This document shows, piece by piece, positions 1 to 7,440 of a stretch of 49,910 nucleotides of DNA; the first letter of the stretch is position 1, and the number at the start of each line of letters is the position of its first letter. Where the stretch lies: NCBI RefSeq assembly GCF_010894405.1, contig NZ_JAAIYA010000024.1, positions 145,976-195,885 on the forward strand. Direction: 5' to 3'. The stretch is from Pyxidicoccus caerfyrddinensis (GTDB taxonomy: Bacteria > Myxococcota > Myxococcia > Myxococcales > Myxococcaceae). The notes beneath the pieces were generated by a model, which had not been told where the DNA came from, made no database searches, and saw nothing but the letters and a program-made list of their open reading frames with translations. The position numbers and the translations under genes were made by a program.

Positions 1-335
1 ACAGGCCGCGTTAGCAGTACCGCCAGCAGTCGCGCCGCCCCGTCCGGAGTCAGGCCCTCACCGCGAGGAGGCAGCGCATTCGCGGAGTCCAGCCCGGCAG
101 CCACCAGCAACTGCTCGAAGGCATCCAACCGCATGGCGCCATGCGTGACGGCGCGTACGGCCAGGTCCGCGGGGCCCACCATCGCGACCTGCGCGCCCCG
201 GTGCGACGGGCGTCCTGTTTCTCCCGAGCCGGGACGCGAGCCGTACCCAAGAACCCCTTCGGAACCACGAGTCGGAGGCACCGAAGCGCAACCCGCGACG
301 AAGCACGCCAGCAGCCAGCCCCAGCCCCGCGCCAT
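1..335 (-). CDS. Hypothetical lipoprotein, 3' end beyond the window
   Basis: The reading frame enters from the left edge on the minus strand and stays open to the ATG at 335. The product begins MARGWGWLLACFVAGC, a short charged start, a hydrophobic stretch and a lipobox (VAGC), so an outer- or inner-membrane lipoprotein is expected. A GGAGG lies 7 nt upstream of this ATG, which favours it over the in-frame ATGs at 356 and 359. The mature part seen (about 95 residues) has a Gly/Ser-rich stretch followed by a helical segment (DAFEQLLVAAGLDSANALPP). No catalytic motif is visible and I do not recognise the family. It is divergent from the barrel gene at 556 with about 220 bp between. The signal peptide is clear, the function unknown. 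Confidence 0.7.
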   Translation of the reverse strand, partial: MARGWGWLLACFVAGCASVPPTRGSEGVLGYGSRPGSGETGRPSHRGAQVAMVGPADLAVRAVTHGAMRLDAFEQLLVAAGLDSANALPPRGEGLTPDGAARLLAVLLTRP

Positions 336-555
336 CCAAACGCCTCCAGTCGCCATCATTCCGCATCGGCGCGTGAAGCCCGAGGCTACACGACAGCCCC
401 GGAAAACGTGGCCCCCAGGAGCACAGGCAGGTCTCCCACGGCAGCCCCTGTCCGCACACCACCACTCGCGGGTCATTTCCCTCGACGTGGCTTCTCTTTT
501 CCGCCCCGTCGCGCGAATGATGGCCACCGGGCCGGAACCACGCTGGAACATCCCT

Positions 556-1191
556 ATGACGATGGCGACATCCTCGACGAGAAGACGCACGGCACTCCCC
601 CCAAGACAGCAAGGCGCCGCCTGGGCCTGCCTCCTGGTGCTCCTGGCCGCATCCCCGGCCCTGGCGCAGGACGGCGCCGGTGAGCCGCAGCTGCGCCGCT
701 TCGGCGTCCTGCTGGACGCGGGCGCGCCCCACGGCGTCGGCGTGTCCGCCGTGCTCCGTCCGCTGCCCTGGCTGCGGCTGCAGGCGGGCCCCACCACCAA
801 CACGCTCAGCTTCGGCCTGCGCGGCGGCGTCAGCCTCCTGCCCTTCCAGACCTTCGTCGCCCCCTCCCTCAACGCCGAGGCGGGGCACTACTTCGGCTCC
901 GACTACAACGACGTCGTCGACTGGCTCGGCTCCAGCCCCAGCGCCGCGGCCGCCGCCATCCGCGACGTCACCTACGACTACGTCGGCGGCAGCGTCGGCC
1001 TGGAAATCGGCTCGGCCAGCCGCTTCAACTTCTTCCTGCACCTGGGCCTGAGCTACGTGGCCCTCAAGGTGGACGACGCGAGCGCCCTCATCCAGGACGC
1101 CACCGACGACCCCAGCGTCACCGCCCGAAACCTCTCCGTGCGCGCCACCATCCCCTCCGTCAAGGTGGGGTTCCTCCTGTACTTCTTCTAG
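556..1191 (+). CDS. Probable outer-membrane beta-barrel protein
   Basis: A predicted secreted protein of about 211 residues. The N-terminus has arginines, then a hydrophobic core and a signal-peptidase site (ASPALA before QDG, near residue 37). The mature part is built of short alternating hydrophobic/polar strands (LRLQAGPTT, VSLLPFQTF, SVGLEIGSA, NFFLHLGLSYV), and ends in FLLYFF. A C-terminal aromatic residue is typical of barrels recognised by the BAM machinery. The start is uncertain: ATG at 556 or 562 gives a normal signal peptide, while the frame is open to 133 and also has ATGs at 514-517. No strong ribosome site is seen. The next gene starts 18 bp downstream, so the two are probably co-transcribed. 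Function unknown. Confidence 0.65.
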   Translation: MTMATSSTRRRTALPPRQQGAAWACLLVLLAASPALAQDGAGEPQLRRFGVLLDAGAPHGVGVSAVLRPLPWLRLQAGPTTNTLSFGLRGGVSLLPFQTFVAPSLNAEAGHYFGSDYNDVVDWLGSSPSAAAAAIRDVTYDYVGGSVGLEIGSASRFNFFLHLGLSYVALKVDDASALIQDATDDPSVTARNLSVRATIPSVKVGFLLYFF

Positions 1192-1209
1192 AGCCGGAGC
1201 CCATCCACC

Positions 1210-1758
1210 ATGCGAACGACTTCCTTCCGCGCCCTGCTGCTCTCCACCGCGGCGCTCTTCGCCACCGGCTGTGACTCGCTCTTCTCCATCGAGGCGGAGG
1301 CCGAGGAAATCTGCAAGACGGAGCCGGACCTCTCCTTCCCCGCCGCCTTCCCCGGCACCGCGAGCGTCCAGCAGACCCTCACCTTCCCCCTGGGCGACTT
1401 CGCCGACCCGCTCCCCGAGGAGGCCGACCTGGAGACGGAATTGCGCCTCAAGGTCTTCGAGGTGACGGCCGACACGGACATCAGCGGAATCGAGCGCGCC
1501 AGCGTGTCCGTGCGCAAGCCGGGCAGCGAGGACACCATCCTCATCGGCGAGTTCCGCCGCACCGGCTCCGGGGGGCCCACGCAGACGCTGCGCCTGTCCG
1601 GCAGCGGCGCCGTGGACCTGCTGGACCTGGCCCGTCAGGACGAGCTGGACTTCGTCTTCGACGCCCGGGGCTCGCTGCCCACCGAGGAGTGGACGGCCAC
1701 GCTCCGGGCGTGCGCCGGCATCCGCGCCAGGGCGAACTACTTCGACCTCGTGTTCTGA
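1210..1758 (+). CDS. Hypothetical lipoprotein paired with the barrel protein
   Basis: A 182-residue protein with a lipoprotein signal (MRTTSFRALLLSTAALFATGC; the lipobox ATGC puts the acylated Cys near residue 21). After a short acidic stretch the mature part reads as a small all-beta domain of about 150 residues (QTLTFPLGDF, LRLKVFEVTA, ASVSVRKPG, TQTLRLSGSG, LDFVFDARG), like a periplasmic immunoglobulin-like fold. No catalytic residues are evident. It follows the barrel gene by 18 bp on the same strand, so a barrel/lipoprotein pair in the outer membrane is a reasonable guess. A stem-loop lies just after the stop. I do not recognise a named family. Confidence 0.65.
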   Translation: MRTTSFRALLLSTAALFATGCDSLFSIEAEAEEICKTEPDLSFPAAFPGTASVQQTLTFPLGDFADPLPEEADLETELRLKVFEVTADTDISGIERASVSVRKPGSEDTILIGEFRRTGSGGPTQTLRLSGSGAVDLLDLARQDELDFVFDARGSLPTEEWTATLRACAGIRARANYFDLVF

Positions 1759-1766
1759 CGCTCCGG

Positions 1767-1783
1767 GGCGCAGCCCTTGCGCC
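1767..1783 (+). terminator. Stem-loop after the lipoprotein gene
   Basis: GGCGCA (1767-1772) and TGCGCC (1778-1783) form a perfect 6-bp stem with a 5-nt loop, 8 nt after the stop codon at 1758. There is no T-run, as is common in GC-rich genomes. It probably ends the 556-1758 transcript. Confidence 0.45.
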
Positions 1784-1864
1784 GCCCGTATCCCCGGCAC
1801 GCAGCGGCTGCGCGCCCGCCGCCATTGCTCCCGGCGAGGGCCCCGGCCCGGCCCGCATCAGGGC

Positions 1865-1879
1865 TGGCCGGGGCATTGC
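1865..1879 (+). promoter_or_regulatory. Candidate sigma54 (-24/-12) promoter
   Basis: The stretch TGGC-N7-TTGC (1865-1879) has the GG and GC dinucleotides exactly 10 nt apart, as RpoN promoters require. Transcription would start near 1890, leaving a leader of about 30 nt before the ATG at 1922, with AGGAGG just upstream of that ATG. Myxobacteria use many sigma54 promoters with enhancer-binding proteins. No activator site was identified. Confidence 0.45.
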
Positions 1880-1921
1880 TATCTCCCCGCCTGGAGCCCA
1901 TCTCCGGGCCAGGAGGAGTGC

Positions 1922-2446
1922 ATGGACACCATCGACAGCTTCATGACCCGTTCCGTCCACACCATCGGGGTGAAGAGCCCGCTGGTGGAGGCACACCGGG
2001 TGATGAACGAATACGGAATCCGCCATCTGCCGGTGCTCGAGGGCGGGCGCCTGGTGGGGCTCGTCTCCCAGCGGGACCTGCACCTCATCGAGACGCTGAA
2101 GGACGTGGACCCGAAGGAAGTCAGGGTCGAGGAGGCCATGTCCCAGGACTGCTACACGGTGGAGACCGGGACGCCGCTGGCCGAGGTGGCCCGGGAGCTG
2201 GGGCGCCACAAGTACGGCTCGGCCGTCATCACCCGCGGCACGCGGATGGTCGGCATCTTCACCACCACGGACGCGATGCGGGCCCTGCAGACCGTCCTCT
2301 CCCGTGCCGCCGCTCCGGCGCCCGCGCACAAGCCCGCTTCACGCAAGGCCGCCTCGAAGGAAGCCGCGCGCAAGGCGAAGCCCGCCGGCACGCCCGCCGC
2401 CCGCAAGGCCGCCGTGAAGAAAGCCGCGAGCCGCCGCACGCGCTGA
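1922..2446 (+). CDS. CBS-domain pair with a lysine/alanine-rich histone-like tail
   Basis: A 174-residue cytoplasmic protein. Residues 1-130 are two CBS motifs in tandem (starting MDTIDSFMTRSVHTIG and VEEAMSQDCYTVETG), the fold that binds AMP, ATP or SAM and acts as an energy or ligand sensor. Residues from about 132 to the end are a different kind of sequence, rich in Lys, Ala, Arg and Pro (ASRKAASKEAARKAK and AARKAAVKKAASRRTR). This resembles the disordered tail of histone H1 or of bacterial histone-like proteins and should bind nucleic acid or other polyanions. AGGAGG sits 6 nt before the ATG. The gene stands alone behind a candidate sigma54 promoter. The CBS call is firm; nucleic-acid binding is inferred from composition only. 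The shorter CBS protein at 42837 lacks the tail. Confidence 0.85.
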   Translation: MDTIDSFMTRSVHTIGVKSPLVEAHRVMNEYGIRHLPVLEGGRLVGLVSQRDLHLIETLKDVDPKEVRVEEAMSQDCYTVETGTPLAEVARELGRHKYGSAVITRGTRMVGIFTTTDAMRALQTVLSRAAAPAPAHKPASRKAASKEAARKAKPAGTPAARKAAVKKAASRRTR

Positions 2447-2477
2447 GCCGCCCGCACGCCGCCACCCGCGCCGTCCC

Positions 2478-3026
2478 TCAGGCCACGCTCACCGGAGCCA
2501 CCGCTGGAGTCATGGCGGTGTGCAGGGAGGCGGGCACGGCCTCGGAGGAGGGCGCGGCCGGCTGGATGCCGAGGAACTCGCGCCGCGTGCCCAGCACCAG
2601 GTCGAAGAACGGGTGCGTCACGCACCAGTTGGCATTCTGGTTGCGCCCCATGTGGTGGTCGTAGTGCCAGGGCAGGTGCTCGCGCGCCCACGCCGGGTCC
2701 AGGTGCGCGCGCCGGTGCACGCGGTAGTAGTTCGCCGCGCAGGCCCACACCGTGCCCACGAAGAAGGGCGCCACGGGAAACAGCGGCGCGTGCGCCACCG
2801 CCAGCGCCGCCAGCGCCAGCAGCTCCTTGGTCTTCGCCGACCAGGTCCACAGCGAGCGCAGGTACTGGTCATCCACCATGTCGTGCCGCCGCGACTTCTG
2901 GTGGTGCTCGTGCCAGTGGAAGCTCCAGAAGCTCTGCCGGTGCTTCCCCAGGCCGTGCAGCACGTACCGGTGCAGCACCCATTCCCCGAAATTGGAGTAC
3001 GCCCAGCCCAGTGGAATGCCGATCAT
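2478..3026 (-). CDS. Fatty acid hydroxylase / sterol desaturase superfamily protein
   Basis: An integral-membrane di-iron enzyme of about 182 residues. The histidine clusters of the family are all present: HRYVLHGLGKH, HWHEHH, HRRAH and HYDHHMG, plus a late His in CVTHPFFD. They should hold two irons that insert oxygen into a lipid substrate (fatty acid, sterol or carotenoid). Hydrophobic segments sit between the clusters (LLALAALAVAHAPLF). I chose the ATG at 3026 because GGAGA lies about 8 nt upstream and the product then starts MIGIPLGWAYSNFGEW; the frame extends to 3062 without a better site. It is divergent from the TetR gene at 3126, whose product may repress it. The substrate cannot be told from sequence. 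Confidence 0.8.
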   Translation of the reverse strand: MIGIPLGWAYSNFGEWVLHRYVLHGLGKHRQSFWSFHWHEHHQKSRRHDMVDDQYLRSLWTWSAKTKELLALAALAVAHAPLFPVAPFFVGTVWACAANYYRVHRRAHLDPAWAREHLPWHYDHHMGRNQNANWCVTHPFFDLVLGTRREFLGIQPAAPSSEAVPASLHTAMTPAVAPVSVA

Positions 3027-3072
3027 CGTTGCTCTCTCCGGCGGGCGCCCGGCCGACGCCACGCTGCGAATA

Positions 3073-3102
3073 ATGACTATTTGGTCACTCTTTTTCTATA
3101 AC
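3073..3102 (+). promoter_or_regulatory. Promoter with overlapping palindrome between hydroxylase and TetR genes
   Basis: ATGACT (3073-3078, 4 of 6 to the -35 consensus) and TATAAC (3097-3102, 5 of 6 to the -10) are 18 nt apart and face the TetR gene at 3126. The palindrome TGACTATTTGGTCA (3074-3087) has 5-nt arms with one mismatch and overlaps the -35, as expected of a self-repressing TetR operator. This 40-bp stretch is markedly AT-rich compared with its surroundings. Confidence 0.5.
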
Positions 3103-3125
3103 GCAAGAAGACGGAGTGCACGCGA

Positions 3126-3866
3126 ATGGCGACCAGAGCGGGCCCACGGAGCGAGGGAGGGGACACGTCCGCGGGGGCGGGCAGCAGGCCCGGGCGTCCG
3201 GGCGGGCGGCGGGAAGCCCACCGGCGAGAGCGGACGAAGGAGCTGGAGGACGCGGCGCTGAAGCTCTTCGTGGAGCGGGGGCTGGACGCCGTCACCATCG
3301 ACGACATCACCCAGGCGGCCGGGGTGGCCAAGGGGACGTTCTACCGGTACTTCGACGACAAGGCCGCCCTGGTGGACGCGCTGCTGGCGCCGGTGCGCGG
3401 CGAGCTGCTCGCGGGGATGGAGGCGTGCGGACGCTCGCTCGCGCAGGCGCGTGACGTGGAGGCCATGTTCGACGCCTACCGCGCGGTGGCGGCCGTCATC
3501 GTCGGCGCGCTCCTCCAGTACCCGGGCGTGGTGCGGCTGTACCTCCAGGAGAGCCGCGGGCCGGCGGTGGGCGCGCGCACCCAGGTGGCCGAATTGTCCC
3601 GGCTGGTGGCCCGGCACGCGGTGGACATCACGCAGAAGGCGCACACGCACGGGCTGCTCAGGCCCATCCGCCCGGCGGTGAGCGCGCTCGCGGTGGTGGG
3701 CGCGGTGGAGCGGCTGCTGCTGGCGGTGCTGAGCGAGGAGGACATCGGCAACCTGCTGGAGCTGCCGGACGCGCTGACGGCGCTGGTGTTGGACGGGCTG
3801 CGGCTGCCTCCCGGAGTCAACAAGCCCGGGCGCCGGAAGTTGGACGGAGGCCCCAAGCGCCCTTAA
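3126..3866 (+). CDS. TetR/AcrR family transcriptional regulator
   Basis: A 246-residue DNA-binding repressor. After a disordered Gly/Arg-rich leader of about 35 residues comes the TetR helix-turn-helix (ALKLFVERGLDAVTIDDI, AGVAKGTFYRYFDDK), near residues 40-85. The remaining 150 residues are the helical ligand-binding and dimer domain, which is not conserved enough to suggest a ligand. CGGAG lies 9-10 nt before the ATG. The gene is divergent from the fatty acid hydroxylase gene, with an AT-rich promoter and palindrome between, so control of membrane-lipid modification and of itself is likely. Nine bases separate its stop from the lytic transglycosylase gene. The family call is secure; the target is inferred. 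Confidence 0.88.
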   Translation: MATRAGPRSEGGDTSAGAGSRPGRPGGRREAHRRERTKELEDAALKLFVERGLDAVTIDDITQAAGVAKGTFYRYFDDKAALVDALLAPVRGELLAGMEACGRSLAQARDVEAMFDAYRAVAAVIVGALLQYPGVVRLYLQESRGPAVGARTQVAELSRLVARHAVDITQKAHTHGLLRPIRPAVSALAVVGAVERLLLAVLSEEDIGNLLELPDALTALVLDGLRLPPGVNKPGRRKLDGGPKRP

Positions 3867-3875
3867 TGGTGGAGC

Positions 3876-4682
3876 GTGGCAAGCAAGCGGGCCAGGAGCG
3901 GCGGCGGCGGGTTCGGCATCCCCGGGTGGGCCTGGCTGGTGCCGTGCGCGCTCGTGCCGGTGGTGCTGCTCAACGTGGGCATCTCCTGGCTGGGCGGGAC
4001 GACGGTGTCCCCGCTGTCGTTCTCCTTCCTGGAGGCCAAGGCCGGGGCGCTGCGCGCGTACGCGGAGCACCGGCCCTCGTGCCTGCTGGATGGGCACCCG
4101 GAGCTCGAGCCCCTCATCGACGCCGCCGAGCGCCGGCACCGGCTGCCCGCGGGACTGCTGCGGGCGCTGGTGCAGGTGGAGTCGGAGACGCGCGTGCACC
4201 GGATTTCTCCGGCGGGTGCCATGGGCCCCGGGCAGCTCATGCCGACGACGGCGTCCATGCTGGGCGTGGAGGACCCGTTCGACCCGGCGCCCGCCATCGA
4301 CGCGAGCGCGCGCTACCTGGCCGAGCAGCTCCGGCGCTTCGGGGACGTGCGGCTCGCGGTGGCCGCGTACAACGCGGGCCCGGGCGCGGTGAATGGCCGT
4401 GTGCCTCGCAACGGAGAGACGGAGTACTACGTGCCCAAGGTGCTCGCGGCCTGGAAGCACACGCGGCCGGCCGCGCCCGCCGTGGCGGCACGGGCGACAC
4501 CGAGAGCACCCGTGCCCACGACGGTGCGCGTGAGTCCCCGGCCCGCCGTGAAGCCCGCTCCGACAGCGAAGCACGCGACAGTCGCGAAGCCCGCCACCCG
4601 TACGAAGCCACCCACGAAGGCGCCTGCATCCGCGGACGCGCGGGCAAAGCCGGGCGTCACCGCGAGCGCGCGGCGCGGCTGA
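3876..4682 (+). CDS. Membrane-anchored lytic transglycosylase (SLT domain)
   Basis: A 268-residue periplasmic enzyme predicted to cut the MurNAc-GlcNAc bond of peptidoglycan and leave a 1,6-anhydro end. One membrane segment (residues 17-39) anchors it. The goose-lysozyme-like SLT domain spans about 75-200, with catalytic Glu102 in VQVESETR, the motif SPAGAMGPGQLMP after it, and AYNAGPGAV later. The last 80 residues are Pro/Ala/Lys/Thr-rich and probably extend through, or bind to, the wall. The start is a GTG at 3876, 9 bp after the TetR gene; the ATG at 3866 is out of frame. The pair may be one transcript, though no functional link is obvious. The reading frame and domain are well supported. 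Confidence 0.87.
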   Translation: MASKRARSGGGGFGIPGWAWLVPCALVPVVLLNVGISWLGGTTVSPLSFSFLEAKAGALRAYAEHRPSCLLDGHPELEPLIDAAERRHRLPAGLLRALVQVESETRVHRISPAGAMGPGQLMPTTASMLGVEDPFDPAPAIDASARYLAEQLRRFGDVRLAVAAYNAGPGAVNGRVPRNGETEYYVPKVLAAWKHTRPAAPAVAARATPRAPVPTTVRVSPRPAVKPAPTAKHATVAKPATRTKPPTKAPASADARAKPGVTASARRG

Positions 4683-4694
4683 GCAGGGCCGGCC

Positions 4695-5324
4695 TCACTC
4701 CCAGGAGAACAGGTGCTCGCACTGCGTCAGCGCGAGCTGGCGTCCCCGCACCTTCGCGCCCTTCACGTTCCCCGCCGCGAGGACGGCGTCCATGATGCCG
4801 GAGTTGGTGGGCTCGGGCATGAGGTCGCCGTCGAGGAAGAAGCGGCCGCTCTTCGGCCCCGTCCACTCCACCGTGTACTTCCCGTAGTTGATGGACGCGC
4901 CGAAGGCCGTGGGCAGGCTGTTCACCATCTTCACGACGTCCCGCGCCGTCAGCGCCAGAATCGTCCGGCCCGCCAGCGAGGCCATGAAGTCCGCCGTCGC
5001 CTGCCGCCCGAGCAGTCGCAGCGCCTCGTCGAAGCCGCCCACCCTCGGCGCCATGAACTCCGCGGCGACCCAGGTCATCCGCAGCCGCGCGGACATGGGG
5101 TAGTTGGAGAAGTCGGTGATGCGCTTCTGCCCGCCGGCCTCGAGGCACCGCTGCACCACGTCCTCGTCCCCGTACGAGCCCACCACCTGGAGCACGCCCT
5201 TCAGGAACATGCCCCGGCACGTCTTGTCCGGCGTCGCGAGCGCCAGCCGCTCCTCCAGGTCCCGGACCCGGTCCACCGTGCCCTGCCCTGTCGTGGTGTC
5301 GTTCCATTCCATGTGACGCCCCAT
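4695..5324 (-). CDS. DUF2378 family protein (myxobacterial paralogous family)
   Basis: A soluble protein of about 209 residues matching the DUF2378/TIGR02265 family, which is expanded in Myxococcus and has no established function. Recognisable stretches are KTCRGMFLKGVLQVV, RITDFSNYPMSARLRMTWVA, and the C-terminal block FFLDGDLMPEPTNSGI. There is no signal peptide or membrane segment. The frame is open to 5519, but that part is Arg-rich and unlike the family. I place the start at the ATG at 5324 (MGRHMEWND); an in-frame ATG at 5312 is an equal alternative. It converges on the lytic transglycosylase gene (12 bp between stops) and is divergent from the VWA gene. Confidence 0.8.
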   Translation of the reverse strand: MGRHMEWNDTTTGQGTVDRVRDLEERLALATPDKTCRGMFLKGVLQVVGSYGDEDVVQRCLEAGGQKRITDFSNYPMSARLRMTWVAAEFMAPRVGGFDEALRLLGRQATADFMASLAGRTILALTARDVVKMVNSLPTAFGASINYGKYTVEWTGPKSGRFFLDGDLMPEPTNSGIMDAVLAAGNVKGAKVRGRQLALTQCEHLFSWE

Positions 5325-5450
5325 CAGATTCCGAAGCACCCCATCCGACCACCACGCCGCGCGCTCCGATGCCCGGATGCCCCGAGCATTGCGCGCCACG
5401 GCACGTCCTCGCCGCCCGCGGCCCCTGCGTAACACGGTCCGCGCCATCCT

Positions 5451-5486
5451 CCCATTGACCGACCTCCGCCCATCGACCGACCTCGG
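5451..5486. repeat. 18-bp tandem direct repeat upstream of the VWA gene
   Basis: CCCATTGACCGACCTCCG (5451-5468) is followed at once by CCCATCGACCGACCTCGG (5469-5486), 16 of 18 identical. It lies about 83-118 bp before the VWA start in a 244-bp divergent intergenic region. Two phased half-sites would suit a regulator, but chance duplication is possible. Confidence 0.45.
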
Positions 5487-5568
5487 GCGGATGACGGACG
5501 CGCGGCCTTCGAGGCCCATGGGACAAGGGCGCCCTCACCGCGTTTCCCGCCACTCTCCCGAGGCGTCC

Positions 5569-7194
5569 ATGAGCAGAACCTTCACCCGCGGCTGCATCGC
5601 CCTGCTGACCGTCCTTGGAATTGTCGGAGGGGTGACACTGTACGGCGACCACGTCCGCAAGCTGTTCGGCGCCTCCGCCACGTCCCTGGCCGGTACGCCC
5701 GACGTGGGCACCTCGCGCAAGACGCTGCGCTCCTTCGGGGTGGAGTCCTCGGGCGGGCAGCCCGTGGCGGCGAGAAAAGCGCCAGAAGCGTCCGAGTCGC
5801 TGGCCTCCGGAAACACGCACACGCGGCATGAGCCCAACGCCTTCACGCTCACCCGGGACGACCGCCTCTCCACCTTCGCGGTGGACGTGGACACCGCGTC
5901 CTATGCGCTGTTCCGCCGCGCGGTGCAGCAGGAGGACCAGCTGCCGCACCCGAGCTCGGTGCGGGTGGAGGAGTGGGTGAACGCCTTCCGCTACCGCCTG
6001 CCGGAGCCCAGGCCCGGCGAGGGGGACTTCCACGTGGACCTGGAGGCGGCGCCATCGCCCTTCACCCCGGACCGCCACCTGCTGAAGGTGTCGCTCCAGG
6101 GACGGCGGGTGGCGAAGAGCCAGCGCAAGTCCACGCACCTGGTCTTCCTGGTGGACACCAGCGGCTCCATGAACGGAGAGGACCGGCTGGAGCTGGCGAA
6201 GAAGGCGATGAAGCTGGCGGTGGGCGGGCTCAACGAGACGGACACGGTGGCCATCACCACCTACGCGGGCGACGTGCGCACCGTGCTGGAGACCACGCCG
6301 GCCTCGGAGCGCGGGCACATCGAGGACGCCATCGACTCGCTCTGCTCGGGCGGCGGCACGGCCATGGGAGACGGCCTGGAACTGGCCTACCAGCACGCGG
6401 TGCGAATGGTGGGCGCGGACAACGTGTCGCGCGTGGTGGTGCTCACGGATGGGGACACCAACCTCGGGAAGAACCTCACCGCGGACGCGATGCTGGAGAG
6501 CGTGGCCCGCTACGTCCGCGCGGGCGTGACGCTGTCCACCATCGGCTTCGGCATGGGCAACTACCGCGATGACCTGATGGAGCGGCTGGCGGACAAGGGC
6601 AACGGCAACGCCTTCTACATCGACTCGGAGCGCGAGGCGCGGAAGGTCTTCCAGGAGCAGCTGGCCGGCACGCTGGAGGTGATTGCCCAGGACGTGAAGG
6701 TGCAGGTGGACTTCGAGCCGGACGCGGTGCGCGGCTACCGGCTGGTGGGCTATGAGAATCGCGACGTGGCGGACAAGGACTTCCGCGACGACAAGGTGGA
6801 CGGGGGCGAGATTGGCGCGGGCCACGCCGTCACCGCGCTGTACGAGGTGGAGCTCACGGGTGAGGGTACGCGCCTGGCCAACGTGCGCGTCCGTGCGAAG
6901 CGCCCGGGCGGCGAGGAAGCGGCCGAGCAGCGCTTCACGCTGGAGCGCCACCAGGTCCACGCCTCGCTGGCGGAGGCGTCAGCCGACCTGCGCTTCGCCG
7001 CGGCGGTGGCGGGCGCGGCGGACCTGCTGCGTGGAGCGCACCAGGCCTCGGGCATGAGCCTCGCGACGGCGGAGTCGCTCGCGGAGGATGCGCTGGACGG
7101 CCAGGAGGACCGCGAGGAGTTCCTCTCGCTGCTGCGCCGCGTGCGCTCGATACTGCCCCGGTACAACTGGGCCGAGGCCGCCAGGAAGTACTGA
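5569..7194 (+). CDS. VWA domain protein with VWF_A-N and DUF3520 domains
   Basis: A 541-residue exported protein. It has an N-terminal hydrophobic segment (CIALLTVLGIVGGVTLYG), a linker, the VWF_A-like N-terminal domain (STFAVDVDTASYALFRRAV, VRVEEWVNAFRY) near residues 95-170, a von Willebrand A domain with an intact metal site (VDTSGSMNG near residue 195, plus a downstream TDGDTNLG), and a C-terminal DUF3520 region from about 365 to the end. This is the YfbK-like architecture found widely in bacteria; its role is unsettled but it is likely a metal-dependent protein-binding surface protein. GAGG stands 5 nt before the ATG at 5569; the frame is open to 5377 but that part lacks coding character. 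A repeat array follows its stop. Confidence 0.85.
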   Translation: MSRTFTRGCIALLTVLGIVGGVTLYGDHVRKLFGASATSLAGTPDVGTSRKTLRSFGVESSGGQPVAARKAPEASESLASGNTHTRHEPNAFTLTRDDRLSTFAVDVDTASYALFRRAVQQEDQLPHPSSVRVEEWVNAFRYRLPEPRPGEGDFHVDLEAAPSPFTPDRHLLKVSLQGRRVAKSQRKSTHLVFLVDTSGSMNGEDRLELAKKAMKLAVGGLNETDTVAITTYAGDVRTVLETTPASERGHIEDAIDSLCSGGGTAMGDGLELAYQHAVRMVGADNVSRVVVLTDGDTNLGKNLTADAMLESVARYVRAGVTLSTIGFGMGNYRDDLMERLADKGNGNAFYIDSEREARKVFQEQLAGTLEVIAQDVKVQVDFEPDAVRGYRLVGYENRDVADKDFRDDKVDGGEIGAGHAVTALYEVELTGEGTRLANVRVRAKRPGGEEAAEQRFTLERHQVHASLAEASADLRFAAAVAGAADLLRGAHQASGMSLATAESLAEDALDGQEDREEFLSLLRRVRSILPRYNWAEAARKY

Positions 7195-7251
7195 GCTGTG
7201 CTGCAGCCGGAAGCGATGGGGCGGACCCGCACCCGGCCCGGATGCCGCTCC

Positions 7252-7424
7252 GGAATGAACGTTCCTTCCGCCCGGTCTCCGCCCACCGCTGGGGGCAGTA
7301 CGCCGGAATGAACGTTCCTTCCGCCCGGTCTCCACCCACCGCTGGGGGCAGTACGCCGGAATGAACGTTCCTTCCGCCCGGTCTCCACCGCCGGGGGCGG
7401 TACTCCGGAATGAACGTTCCTTCC
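7252..7424. repeat. Palindromic repeat array 1 (4 copies of an 18-bp core)
   Basis: The core GGAATGAACGTTCCTTCC occurs without change at 7252-7269, 7305-7322, 7358-7375 and 7407-7424 (periods 53, 53 and 49). It is a near-perfect 18-bp palindrome: eight of nine base pairs match and only pair 5/14 (T/C) does not, so orientation can be read and is the same in every copy. Spacers are about 35 bp, resemble one another (GCCCGGTCTCC...), and differ from those of the second array at 36108. The array fills the convergent gap between the VWA gene and nagB. Confidence 0.9.
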
Positions 7425-7440
7425 GCCGGGGGCTCGCGGC

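Noticed and set aside
58..1800. 580-codon minus-strand frame at the left edge
   Set aside because: It lies opposite the barrel and lipoprotein genes and is not the frame of the truncated lipoprotein at 1-335.
2630..2644. TGGC-N7-TTGC, a perfect sigma54-type match on the plus strand
   Set aside because: It lies inside the coding region of the minus-strand hydroxylase gene and no plus-strand gene starts downstream in a suitable place.
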